The notes under the pieces: generated by a model
What the model saw: the letters and a program-made list of their open reading frames with translations, nothing else
The model's database searches: none
What the model was told of the DNA's origin: nothing
Assembly (NCBI GenBank): GCA_902490305.1
Contig: CABUDI010000008.1
Coordinates: forward strand, 16,000-79,999
Direction of reading: 5' to 3'
DNA length: 64,000 nt
Source of the DNA: an uncultured Collinsella sp.
Lineage (GTDB): Bacteria; Actinomycetota; Coriobacteriia; Coriobacteriales; Coriobacteriaceae
Position numbers and translations under genes: made by a program
Shown: positions 1 to 12,122 of the stretch, piece by piece
Position numbering within the stretch: position 1 is the first letter of the stretch
Layout of the letters: every line of letters begins with the position of its first letter

Positions 1-272
1 ATAGGCACGCCGATAACCGGCAGCGGCGTAAACGCAGCCACGACACCGCCCAGGTGAGCAGCCTTGCCGGCGGCAGCGATAATCACCTTGATGCCGCGGT
101 CGGCAGCGGTCGAGGCCCACTCATGGACCTTCGCCGGCGTGCGGTGCGCGCTTGCAATCACGAGCTCATAGGGCACGCCCAGTGCCTCGAGCTCGGCGGT
201 GCAACCTTCCATAACGCCCAGATCGGACTTGGAGCCCATGATGATCCCGACAACCGGCTTCTGATCTGCCAT
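1..272 (-). CDS. purE: N5-carboxyaminoimidazole ribonucleotide mutase, C-terminus cut off
   Basis: Class I PurE, which converts N5-CAIR to CAIR in de novo purine synthesis in the cytoplasm. The visible N-terminal ~90 residues read MADQKPVVGIIMGSKSDL, then VIASAHRTPAKV and the Gly/Ala-rich IIAAAGKAAHLGGVVAA. The GSKSD loop and the SAHRTP motif with its catalytic His are the family hallmarks. The start is the ATG at 272-270, with AGGAGG a few bases upstream. The C-terminal ~70 residues lie beyond the left edge. Other purine genes in the window are purD, purA, purB and purC, none adjacent. Confidence 0.93.
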   Translation of the reverse strand, partial: MADQKPVVGIIMGSKSDLGVMEGCTAELEALGVPYELVIASAHRTPAKVHEWASTAADRGIKVIIAAAGKAAHLGGVVAAFTPLPVIGVP

Positions 273-367
273 AAACAAAGACCTCCTGTTGAGAGCGGTG
301 ACGCGGCGGATCCGCGACCCTTAACTACTGAGAGTAGTATAGCTGCTCCCGTCCCTGCGGTCTGCGT

Positions 368-439
368 GGTGGCGGCTGAGCCTTTCCCTCGGGAACTGGG
401 CTTCGCGAAGTTTCCCAAGGGAAAGGCTCAGCCGCCACC
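368..439. repeat. 72-nt near-perfect hairpin between carB and purE
   Basis: Arms 368-389 and 418-439 are perfectly complementary over 22 nt. Inside, GGGAA (391-395) can pair with TTCCC (412-416) around the palindrome CTTCGCGAAG (401-410). It lies upstream of purE on the minus strand and is not followed by a clear T-run, so a simple terminator role is not obvious. Confidence 0.85.
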
Positions 440-442
440 CTG

Positions 443-587
443 CGACCTGCCGGGGATTGCTATGACGTACTTTGGCTGAAATAAATGAGCTCCGGTTGCT
501 ACGCAAAGTCGTTCAGATGAAAACACCGGGCCGCCGCAGAGCACCTTCGACCTACCGGGGATTGCTATGACGTACGTTGGCTGAAAT
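443..587. repeat. Two-copy 40-nt direct repeat
   Basis: Positions 443-482 and 548-587 match at 38 of 40 bases, 105 nt apart. Both start CGACCT(G/A)CCGGGGATTG and end TTGGCTGAAAT. There are only two copies, so this is not a CRISPR array. No coding sequence was recognised in the 273-801 region. Confidence 0.85.
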
Positions 588-592
588 ATTAA

Positions 593-630
593 TGTGGGCT
601 CTGTGGTTCATTCGAACGACAGAGCCCACA
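593..630. terminator. Stem-loop downstream of carB
   Basis: A 12-bp stem pairs TGTGGGCTCTGT (593-604) with ACAGAGCCCACA (619-630) around a 14-nt loop. On the plus strand it is followed by CTCGTTTTCT. On the minus strand, the direction of carB transcription, only an AT-rich tract follows. It may be a weak terminator. Confidence 0.45.
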
Positions 631-702
631 CTCGTTTTCTATTCAGCCCTAGTCATCGCGCAAAGCCCCTTCAGCAGCACACGGTGCAACCGAGTCACCG
701 CA

Positions 703-790
703 GGCCGGGGCGGGAGGGGCCGTGTTTCCTCCTGAGCGACTCTGCTTGCAGCCGGAGCGAGGGGGGAACTCGGCCCCCTCCGCCCCGGCC
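703..790. repeat. Long GC-rich inverted repeat at the carB 3' end
   Basis: Arms 703-722 and 771-790 pair at 18 of 20 bases, and the interior is partly self-complementary. It begins 12 nt past the carB stop in the direction of transcription, so it would form a large hairpin at the 3' end of the carAB transcript. There is no U-tract. Confidence 0.75.
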
Positions 791-801
791 GGCCAGGTCA
801 A

Positions 802-4116
<3,315 letters not shown>

Positions 4117-4117
4117 A

Positions 4118-5557
4118 TTAGTTCTCCTCGGTCTCAGCGGTCTCGGACTCAGCAAAGTTCCAGCCGGCAAGGCGGTCCTTCGCGGTGTCGATGTCCAGGT
4201 AGTTCTCCTCGCCGTCCATGAGTCGCGTAAAGGCGGTAAAGAGATAGTGGGCATCGGTGGGGCCAGGCGAGGCCTCGGGGTGGTACTGGACCGAGAAGCA
4301 CGGTGCGTCGAGCAGCTGGATGCCCTCGGCGGTGCCGTCGTTGAGGTTCACATGTGTCAGGCGAATGCGACCAAAGCGCTCGTTCATCACGACCGGCGCG
4401 ATTCCGCGGCGCACCCAGACGCGCAGATCTCCATCGGCCGCATGCTCGGTCTCGCCGCCGGAAAGCTCGGGGACAAGCTTGCCCAAGCTGGGGAACAGCA
4501 GGCCAAAGCCATGGTTTTGCGCGGTGATCTCCACACGGCGGCTTACCAGGTTCATAACCGGCTGGTTGCCACCGCGGTGACCGAACTTAAGCTTTTCCAT
4601 CTGGGCGCCGCAGGCCAGGCTGATCATCTGGTGACCAAGACAAATACCAAAGACCGGCACCTTGCCGATCAGCTGCTGCACCTGCTCGTAGGTCTCCACC
4701 ACGGCGTCGGGGTCGCCGGGGCCATTGGACAAAAAGACGCCGTCGGGATTCATGTCGAGCACCTCACTCGCGGGCGTATCCCACGGCACGACGGTAAGGT
4801 CGCAGCCGGCGCGGACCAGACCCTCCAGAATGCCGCGCTTCACACCGCAGTCGTAGGCGACCACTTTGTGACGGGCAGGAGCGGCAGCCGTAAGCGCAAA
4901 GTCATGCGTGGCAGGCAGGTCGGCGGCCACAAACTCGTGAGGTACGGGGCAACTTACGGTCTTGACCAGGTTCTCGCCTACCAGCGTGGGCGCTGCGGCC
5001 AGACGCTCGGCAAGCTCGTCGACGTCGAAGATCTCGGTCGAAATAATGCCCATCTTGGAACCATTGTCGCGCAGGTGGCGCACCAGGGCGCGAGTGTCGA
5101 CACCCTCGATAGCGACGATGCCGTGAGCGCGCAGGTACTCCGGCACGCTCACGGCCGAGCGCCAGTTAGAAGGCGTGGCGCACATGTCGCGAACGATCAT
5201 GCCGCGCATGGCCGGAGCGCTCGCAGGGCACACGGCGTCGCCGGGGAAGGCCGACTGGACGTCGGTCTCGTCGATACCGTAGTTGCCGATCTGCGGATAG
5301 GTCATGGTTACGATTTGGCCGGCATAACTCGGGTCGGTCATGACCTCAAAGTAGCCCTCGAGCGAGGTGTTGAAGCAAACTTCGCCGGTCGCGGTGCCCT
5401 CGGCGCCGCATGCACGTCCATAAAAAATGGTCCCATCCTCAAGATACAGGATGCAGGGACCGCAGGTGCCCTTGCTGGTTTTGGCCAGCATACGCTGGCA
5501 AAGCTCGCTGGGCGCGAAGGTGCGGGCGGCAGCGCCCGCGGTATGGTTGTTCGCCAT
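4118..5557 (-). CDS. carA: Carbamoyl-phosphate synthase, small (glutaminase) subunit
   Basis: Hydrolyses glutamine and channels ammonia to CarB. It has the N-terminal CPSase_sm domain (LYLEDGTIFYGRACGAEG onward) and a class I glutamine amidotransferase domain with the nucleophile in VFGICLGHQ and the catalytic His/Glu in YHPEASPGP. At about 479 residues it is roughly 100 longer than typical. There is an N-terminal extension, a ~35-residue insertion between ITAQNHGFG and THVNLNDGT, and an acidic C-terminal tail ending ETAETEEN. The ATG at 5557 follows GGAAGGAGAATT. The leader carries a likely PyrR loop. Confidence 0.96.
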   Translation of the reverse strand: MANNHTAGAAARTFAPSELCQRMLAKTSKGTCGPCILYLEDGTIFYGRACGAEGTATGEVCFNTSLEGYFEVMTDPSYAGQIVTMTYPQIGNYGIDETDVQSAFPGDAVCPASAPAMRGMIVRDMCATPSNWRSAVSVPEYLRAHGIVAIEGVDTRALVRHLRDNGSKMGIISTEIFDVDELAERLAAAPTLVGENLVKTVSCPVPHEFVAADLPATHDFALTAAAPARHKVVAYDCGVKRGILEGLVRAGCDLTVVPWDTPASEVLDMNPDGVFLSNGPGDPDAVVETYEQVQQLIGKVPVFGICLGHQMISLACGAQMEKLKFGHRGGNQPVMNLVSRRVEITAQNHGFGLLFPSLGKLVPELSGGETEHAADGDLRVWVRRGIAPVVMNERFGRIRLTHVNLNDGTAEGIQLLDAPCFSVQYHPEASPGPTDAHYLFTAFTRLMDGEENYLDIDTAKDRLAGWNFAESETAETEEN

Positions 5558-5564
5558 AATTCTC

Positions 5565-5593
5565 CTTCCCGGTCTCACAGGACCGGCTTAAAG
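5565..5593 (-). promoter_or_regulatory. Candidate PyrR-binding loop overlapping the carA Shine-Dalgarno
   Basis: On the minus strand, CTTTAAG is followed by a 6-bp stem CCGGTC / GACCGG with hexaloop CTGTGA, then GAAGGAG, the carA ribosome site. The UUUAA...GUCC-UGUGAGAC...AAGG layout resembles PyrR-binding loops. Its position against the Shine-Dalgarno, with no following terminator, suggests translational repression by uridine nucleotides. No pyrR gene lies in this window. Confidence 0.55.
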
Positions 5594-5716
5594 GTGTGTA
5601 GTTAGGCCTCGCGGTATTGTAACCGCAAGCATGCCTCATGGCGTTAATTTCATCGAAATGTTTACGAAATGATAATTATGACTTTCTATGCATAATGTTT
5701 TTTAATCCCCGTCCCA

Positions 5717-5757
5717 GAAAAATCATCCCGCGGGGCTTGTGGCTCACGCGGGATGAT
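5717..5757 (-). terminator. Rho-independent terminator after the 5764-6729 gene
   Basis: An 11-bp stem (5722-5732 with 5747-5757, ATCATCCCGCG / CGCGGGATGAT) is followed on the minus strand by TTTTC. It lies 7 nt past the stop of the unknown membrane protein gene and separates it from carA. Confidence 0.8.
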
Positions 5758-5763
5758 GGCGTC

Positions 5764-6729
5764 TTATTTTTTCTTGTCCTGCTCCAGCAGTTCGGACGGT
5801 GTGCGATCGGGCTTGCCGCCACGGAAAATCTCGCGGCCATGCAGACGATGCTCCAGATCGCGCTCGGCTTTTTCCTCGTCAATCTTGGTCTGGCTCACCA
5901 CCGGGTCCTCAATCAACGACGACACCGAGTTCACCTGCTTCTGAATGCGCTCGGCGATGGTGTCATCCATACTCACGATGCGCATCTTCCAGTCGATACT
6001 CGTGGCGTTGGATGAGCTCTTGGTCCACACGAACGTCAAAATGGCGCTCTGGTGGCCGTGCGCGGGGAACATGCCAAAGAAGGAATCGTGCTGAATGTTG
6101 CTATCCTCGTCGATATAGGCGTGAACGTTATACACCACGCGGTCGATCTTATCGTTGAGCAACGCGTTGGTCGCAAGCGCCGCGGCCTGAATCTGCCCGT
6201 TGGACAGCAGCTCGAGCTCGTTGGCAGACGATGTGTCCAACACCGTCACCTCGACCGTGCCCGTGCGTTCATCGGCTTCATCGACGGTGAAGTCGAGCGG
6301 GAACTGCGTAAAGCCGTTGCCCCATTCAAGTCCACCCTTGAGCGCGGTCGAAACGGTATCGACCGAAACGCTCTCGGACAGGTTGGCGGTGTTCAGACGA
6401 CGCATCACGCCGTAGCCAATCTGCATGCCCACGATCAGCACCAAAATACCGATGACCACGGCCATCGCGGTCTTCGTAATGGTATGGCTCACCTGCGAGC
6501 CCGAAGGATCGTCCTCGGACAGCGGGTCGATATGTTTTGCCTGGCTCGCGCGGTCCTCGCTGCGCAGCTGCGCTAGCGCCGCTTTGTCACCGCGCTTGGC
6601 CGCAGCCTCCTTCTCACGCATGCGCTCGGTACGCTTTTTGGCGAGCGTGGGATCCAAGACGCCGGATGCATCGATTTCGGAGAATAACTCCGTCACTTCT
6701 TCCGGAGTCAAAGGGTTCTTGTCAGCCAT
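5764..6729 (-). CDS. Uncharacterised single-span membrane protein
   Basis: A 321-residue protein that I do not recognise. Residues 1-85 are charged and likely cytoplasmic (LTPEEVTELFSEID, then a Lys/Arg/Ala-rich stretch). A single hydrophobic segment lies at about 87-108 (AMAVVIGILVLIVGMQIGYG), followed by a ~210-residue domain likely outside the membrane with no clear motif, and a charged tail ending EQDKKK. It lies 19 nt after the ABC transporter gene on the same strand and ends at a terminator, so the two are probably co-transcribed. A role with the transporter is possible but unproven. Confidence 0.8.
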   Translation of the reverse strand: MADKNPLTPEEVTELFSEIDASGVLDPTLAKKRTERMREKEAAAKRGDKAALAQLRSEDRASQAKHIDPLSEDDPSGSQVSHTITKTAMAVVIGILVLIVGMQIGYGVMRRLNTANLSESVSVDTVSTALKGGLEWGNGFTQFPLDFTVDEADERTGTVEVTVLDTSSANELELLSNGQIQAAALATNALLNDKIDRVVYNVHAYIDEDSNIQHDSFFGMFPAHGHQSAILTFVWTKSSSNATSIDWKMRIVSMDDTIAERIQKQVNSVSSLIEDPVVSQTKIDEEKAERDLEHRLHGREIFRGGKPDRTPSELLEQDKKK

Positions 6730-6748
6730 AAACTTCCTGTCATATCAA

Positions 6749-8521
6749 TCAGTCGAGCTCGTGCGCACGCGCACCTTCGAACTGCATTCGATAGTAACGG
6801 GCATAGGTGCCGCCACGGGCGAGAAGCTCCTCGTGCGTGCCACGCTCCACAACGCGACCATGCTCAACGGTCGCAATCTCATCGGCATGCTTAATGGTCG
6901 AAAGACGGTGGGCGATAATAATCGTGGTGCGGCCGCGTGCCAGCTCTTCGAGTGACTCCTGCACCGCCTCCTCGCTCTCGTTATCCAAAGCACTCGTCGC
7001 CTCGTCCAAAATCAGGATCTTGGGGTTCTTGAGAAACACGCGCGCGATGGCAACGCGCTGCTTCTGTCCGCCCGAAAGACGGCTGCCGCGCTCGCCCACC
7101 ACGGTGTCGTAGCCCTGCGGAAGCGACTCGATAAAGGCATCGATGTTGGCGCGACGGGCGGCCTCGGCGATCTCTTCTGCCGTGGCGCCCGGCTTGCCGT
7201 AGGCGATGTTCTCGCCAATCGTACCGTCAAATAGATAGACATCCTGCTGCACCAGGCCGATGGCGCGGCGCAGGCTCTGCTGCGTCACATCGCGCACGTC
7301 CTGGCCGTCGATGCTAATGGATCCGGCAGCCACGTCATAAAAGCGCGGCAGCAGCGAACAGGTCGTGGACTTGCCACCGCCCGAAGGGCCAACCAGCGCG
7401 ATGGTCTGCCCGGGCTTGATGGACAGATTCATATGGTCGATAACGGGACGCTCGTCGGCATAGCCCTCGCCCAGCTCGACACCCTCGTAGTTAAAGCACA
7501 CGTCGTGATACTCCACGGCGCCGGCAGTCACCTGCAGATCCGTAGCGCCCGGCTTGTCCTGGATATCCGGCGCGGTCGAGAGCACCTCGTCCATACGTTT
7601 AAAGCCGGCGATAGCCTTCTGATACGTTTCGGCCGAATTGACGAGCGTCTCGAGCGGCGTGCAGAACAGCGAAATATAGAGTGCAAAGGTCGCCATATCG
7701 ACCGCCTGCAGCTGTCCCTGGGCGACCAGCCAGCCGCCCAGCAGCACCACGATCACATAGAGCACACCCGAGAGCAGGCCATACGTCGCGGTATAGACGC
7801 CCATGGCGTGATACATGTTCTCCTTGGACGAAAGATAGCGATTGTTTGAGGCGCGGAACTTGAAGCGTTCGGTCTCCTCATTGGCAAAGCTCTTGACCAC
7901 ACGCATGCCCGCCAGCGAATCCTGCAGCTGCGCATTGATGCCGCTGATTTTTTTGCGGTTGTCGCTAAAGACCTCGCGCATGCGCATGTTCTGCCAAAAC
8001 ATGATGACCGCAAACGCCGCCGTCACCACGGCCATGGCGAGCGCCAGCACCGGGGCAATGGTAAAGAGAATCACAAACGAGCCGATAATCTCGATGCCGC
8101 AGATGATGATCCACTCGGGCACGTGATGCGCCGCCTCGCAGATATCGAACAGGTCGTTGACCACGCGGCTCATCATGTCACCCGAGCTGTTGCGGTCGAA
8201 GTACGCAAAGCTAAAGCGCTCATACTGGTCGAACAGGTCCTCGCGCATCTTGGACTCCATGCGCGCGCCCATCACGTGACCCCAATAGCTCACAAAGTAG
8301 CGGCAGGCGCAGCGGACGGCATACATCAGCACCAAGCCCACCGCGATCATGCCGAGCGCCTGCATAATGGCAGCCTGACCCTGAGCAAATAGCCCACCGG
8401 TCAAATTGCGCAGGATAATGGGGAACGCCAGGTCAATGGCGGCAAGCACCAGAGCACAAACAGTATCAGCAACAAAAAGCCCCATCTGGGGCTCGTAGTA
8501 AGAAAGAAACCTCTTAAACAT
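6749..8521 (-). CDS. ABC transporter, fused permease and ATP-binding protein
   Basis: A 590-residue half-transporter of the exporter (MsbA/MDR-like) type that should act as a homodimer. Residues ~1-310 form the six-helix transmembrane domain, starting MFKRFLSYYEPQMGLFVAD. The nucleotide-binding domain has Walker A GPSGGGKST, the signature LSGGQKQRVAIARV, Walker B ILILDEATSALD and the H-loop IIIAHRLST. All catalytic residues are present. The substrate cannot be told from sequence. The start ATG at 8521 has GAGGA upstream. It precedes the unknown membrane protein gene by 19 nt. Confidence 0.92.
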   Translation of the reverse strand: MFKRFLSYYEPQMGLFVADTVCALVLAAIDLAFPIILRNLTGGLFAQGQAAIMQALGMIAVGLVLMYAVRCACRYFVSYWGHVMGARMESKMREDLFDQYERFSFAYFDRNSSGDMMSRVVNDLFDICEAAHHVPEWIIICGIEIIGSFVILFTIAPVLALAMAVVTAAFAVIMFWQNMRMREVFSDNRKKISGINAQLQDSLAGMRVVKSFANEETERFKFRASNNRYLSSKENMYHAMGVYTATYGLLSGVLYVIVVLLGGWLVAQGQLQAVDMATFALYISLFCTPLETLVNSAETYQKAIAGFKRMDEVLSTAPDIQDKPGATDLQVTAGAVEYHDVCFNYEGVELGEGYADERPVIDHMNLSIKPGQTIALVGPSGGGKSTTCSLLPRFYDVAAGSISIDGQDVRDVTQQSLRRAIGLVQQDVYLFDGTIGENIAYGKPGATAEEIAEAARRANIDAFIESLPQGYDTVVGERGSRLSGGQKQRVAIARVFLKNPKILILDEATSALDNESEEAVQESLEELARGRTTIIIAHRLSTIKHADEIATVEHGRVVERGTHEELLARGGTYARYYRMQFEGARAHELD

Positions 8522-8551
8522 GCAGTCCTCGGAGATAAAACAATAACGTAA

Positions 8552-8592
8552 GACCCTGGGACAAAATAATCAGTAGTGTTTGCCCCAGGGTC
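8552..8592 (-). terminator. Stem-loop after the NUDIX gene
   Basis: A 9-bp stem GACCCTGGG (8552-8560) / CCCAGGGTC (8584-8592) with a long AT-rich loop lies 10 nt past the NUDIX stop on the minus strand. The following T-tract is weak (TTACG), so termination efficiency is uncertain. Confidence 0.5.
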
Positions 8593-8602
8593 GCCCTCGC
8601 TT

Positions 8603-9298
8603 TTAAAGCTCAGTTCCGCCTAGTCGGTGTGCGATGCTGTCGCAGGCAAGCGCGCCTACGACGGTCTTGGCGTCTTCGATCTTGCCGTCGAGCACGGCGT
8701 CGATCAGCTCGTGCAGCGGCACCAGGTCCACGTTGACAAACTCGTCATCATCGGGGTTGGGCGCATCAAACTCGAGCTTGGTAGCCAAGTAGATGTGGAT
8801 GATCTCATCGCAAAAACCGCAGGACGTGACAATCGACGTCAAAAAGCGAATACGACCAGCCTTAAAGCCCGTCTCCTCATGCAGTTCGCGCTTGGCGCAA
8901 TCGAGCGGGTCCTCGCCCGGGTCGAGCTTGCCGGCAGGAATCTCGACCGTCACGCGGTCGATGGCGGTGCGGTACTGACGCACCAGTACGATCTTGCCGC
9001 TCTCGGTCAGTGCCACAACGGCCGCCGCACCCGGATGGCGAACGATATCGCGGGCGCTGCGGTGACCGTTGGGCAGCTCAACCTCAAGACGGTGGACGTC
9101 GAGAATCTTGCCCTTCCAGGCGCACTCCTCCGAAAGAATCTTCTCGTGCAGCTCGGCATCGTGCGGGTCGTCGTCGCCCAGCACCAGTGCCGGCTCGTCA
9201 GCGACCTCGCCACCAGGCTCGCCCTCGGCGTGCCCATACATGTGGCTGTCCTCTTCGACGATCTGCGCGTCCACGAGCTCTTCGTTCTTCTCGTCCAT
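8603..9298 (-). CDS. NUDIX hydrolase, ADP-ribose pyrophosphatase type
   Basis: A soluble NUDIX enzyme, probably hydrolysing ADP-ribose or a related nucleoside diphosphate sugar. The Nudix box is complete: GKLDPGEDPLD followed by REL-EETGF, matching Gx5Ex7REx2EExG. The preceding VVALTESGKIVLVRQYR is typical of the ADPR pyrophosphatase group. An acidic N-terminal region of ~60 residues precedes the core. The ATG at 9298 was chosen over one 9 nt upstream because GAGAGG is then well spaced. It lies 21 nt after purD, implying a shared transcript. Confidence 0.88.
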   Translation of the reverse strand: MDEKNEELVDAQIVEEDSHMYGHAEGEPGGEVADEPALVLGDDDPHDAELHEKILSEECAWKGKILDVHRLEVELPNGHRSARDIVRHPGAAAVVALTESGKIVLVRQYRTAIDRVTVEIPAGKLDPGEDPLDCAKRELHEETGFKAGRIRFLTSIVTSCGFCDEIIHIYLATKLEFDAPNPDDDEFVNVDLVPLHELIDAVLDGKIEDAKTVVGALACDSIAHRLGGTEL

Positions 9299-9319
9299 CC
9301 GTCTCATTCCTCTCGGATT

Positions 9320-10624
9320 TTAGGCATCCCAGGCGTCGCGGCCGCGCAGCGCGCGCAGGCCGATGTCGTGACGCAGGGTCTTGCCCTCAAAATCAATCTT
9401 CTCGCAGGCCTCGTAGGCAAGGTTGCGAGCGTTCTCGAACGTGTCGCCCAGAGCGGTCACGGCAAGCACGCGGCCACCATTGGTCACGAGCTGGCCGTCC
9501 ACCACGGCGGTGCCCGCGTGGTACACGGTCACGTTCTCCATGGCCTCGGCATCGGCGATACCGGTGATGACCTTGCCCTTCTCGTAGCTGCCGGGATAGC
9601 CCGCGCTCGTCAGGACAACGGCCACGGCCCACTCGTCACGCCAGTCGAGCTCAATCTGATCGAGCTCGCAGTTGGCACAAGCCAGCATGACCTCGACCAG
9701 GTCGTTCTTAAGGCGCGGCAGCACGACCTGCGTCTCGGGGTCGCCAAAGCGGGCATTGAACTCCAGCACCTTGGGGCCGGCAGGCGTGAGCATAAAGCCG
9801 CCGTACAGGCAGCCGCGGTAGTCGATACCCTCGACAGCGAGCTCGGCCACGGTCTGCTCCATGACCTTCACCATCGTGGCGTGCTCCTCGTCAGTCACGA
9901 TGGGCACCGGGCTGTAGACACCCATGCCACCTGTGTTGGGGCCCTTGTCGCCCTCGAGCGCGCGCTTGTGGTCCTGCGAGGTGGCCATGGGGCGAACGGT
10001 CTTGCCGTCGGTAAAGGCCAGCAGCGAGCACTCGGGGCCAACGAGCATCTCCTCGATAACCACGGTGTTGCCGGCATCGCCAAAGGTGCCGCCAAAACAC
10101 TCGCGCACGGCCTCCTCGGCCTGCGCAAGCTCGGTTGCCACGATAACGCCCTTGCCCGCGGCAAGGCCGTCGGCCTTGACGACCAGCGGGGCGCCCTGCT
10201 CGCGCACGTAGGCAAGAGCCGAAGCCTCGTCGGTAAACGAGCCGTAGGCCGCCGTAGGGATACCGGCGCGCTCCATGAGCTGCTTGGAGAACAGCTTGGA
10301 GCCCTCCATCTGGGCGCCCTCGGCACCCGGGCCAAAGCAGGGAATACCCGCCGCGCGCACGGCGTCGGCCACGCCCGCCACGAGCGGAGCCTCGGGGCCA
10401 ATTACCACAAGTCCGCATCCGTGGCTCTGCGCAAACGCCGCCACGGCCGCAGGATCGCAGTCGTCGAGAACAACGTTCTCGCCGCAGCTCGCGGTGCCGC
10501 CGTTGCCCGGCGCAATGTAGAGCTTGCCGGCGCGCGGTGATGCTGCGAGCTTGGCTGCCAAAGCATGCTCGCGGCCGCCGCTGCCCAACAACAGGATGTC
10601 GATGGTTTGAGTGTCCGCCTTCAA
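9320..10624 (-). CDS. purD: Phosphoribosylamine-glycine ligase (GAR synthetase)
   Basis: Second step of purine synthesis: phosphoribosylamine + glycine + ATP gives GAR. ATP-grasp enzyme of about 434 residues, starting with a Rossmann-like segment IDILLLGSGGREHALAAKLA and carrying IAPGNGGTA, KADGLAAGKGV and the metal-binding LEFNARFGDPETQ. I assign a TTG start at 10624, because AGGAGG lies 5 nt upstream and the family N-terminus begins there; in-frame sequence upstream does not resemble PurD. It is followed closely by the NUDIX gene. Confidence 0.95.
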   Translation of the reverse strand: MKADTQTIDILLLGSGGREHALAAKLAASPRAGKLYIAPGNGGTASCGENVVLDDCDPAAVAAFAQSHGCGLVVIGPEAPLVAGVADAVRAAGIPCFGPGAEGAQMEGSKLFSKQLMERAGIPTAAYGSFTDEASALAYVREQGAPLVVKADGLAAGKGVIVATELAQAEEAVRECFGGTFGDAGNTVVIEEMLVGPECSLLAFTDGKTVRPMATSQDHKRALEGDKGPNTGGMGVYSPVPIVTDEEHATMVKVMEQTVAELAVEGIDYRGCLYGGFMLTPAGPKVLEFNARFGDPETQVVLPRLKNDLVEVMLACANCELDQIELDWRDEWAVAVVLTSAGYPGSYEKGKVITGIADAEAMENVTVYHAGTAVVDGQLVTNGGRVLAVTALGDTFENARNLAYEACEKIDFEGKTLRHDIGLRALRGRDAWDA

Positions 10625-10678
10625 GGGTGCCTCCTCTATGGATGAACGGCCCGCTCCGCGCGAGCCCTTTGCAAGCAA

Positions 10679-10720
10679 ATATACCCCTCGGCCGCCCGTC
10701 CGGGCTGCAAAGGGGTATAT
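10679..10720 (-). terminator. Stem-loop between purA and purD
   Basis: A 10-bp stem ATATACCCCT (10679-10688) / AGGGGTATAT (10711-10720) lies 23 nt past the purA stop. It is followed on the minus strand by TTTGCTTGC. It likely ends purA transcription before purD. Confidence 0.55.
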
Positions 10721-10742
10721 CGCAATAACCAAATAGTCCCGA

Positions 10743-12029
<1,287 letters not shown>

Positions 12030-12122
12030 GTTTACTCCTTACATTCATGGACTGTCTACGCGCCACGCCGGCACGCAGAAGCACAAAACATTCCCAGTAT
12101 ACCCGTGCAACGGGCGCCTGTC

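Noticed and set aside
443..587. Direct repeats considered as a CRISPR array
   Set aside because: Only two copies with a 65-nt gap, no regular array and no cas genes nearby.
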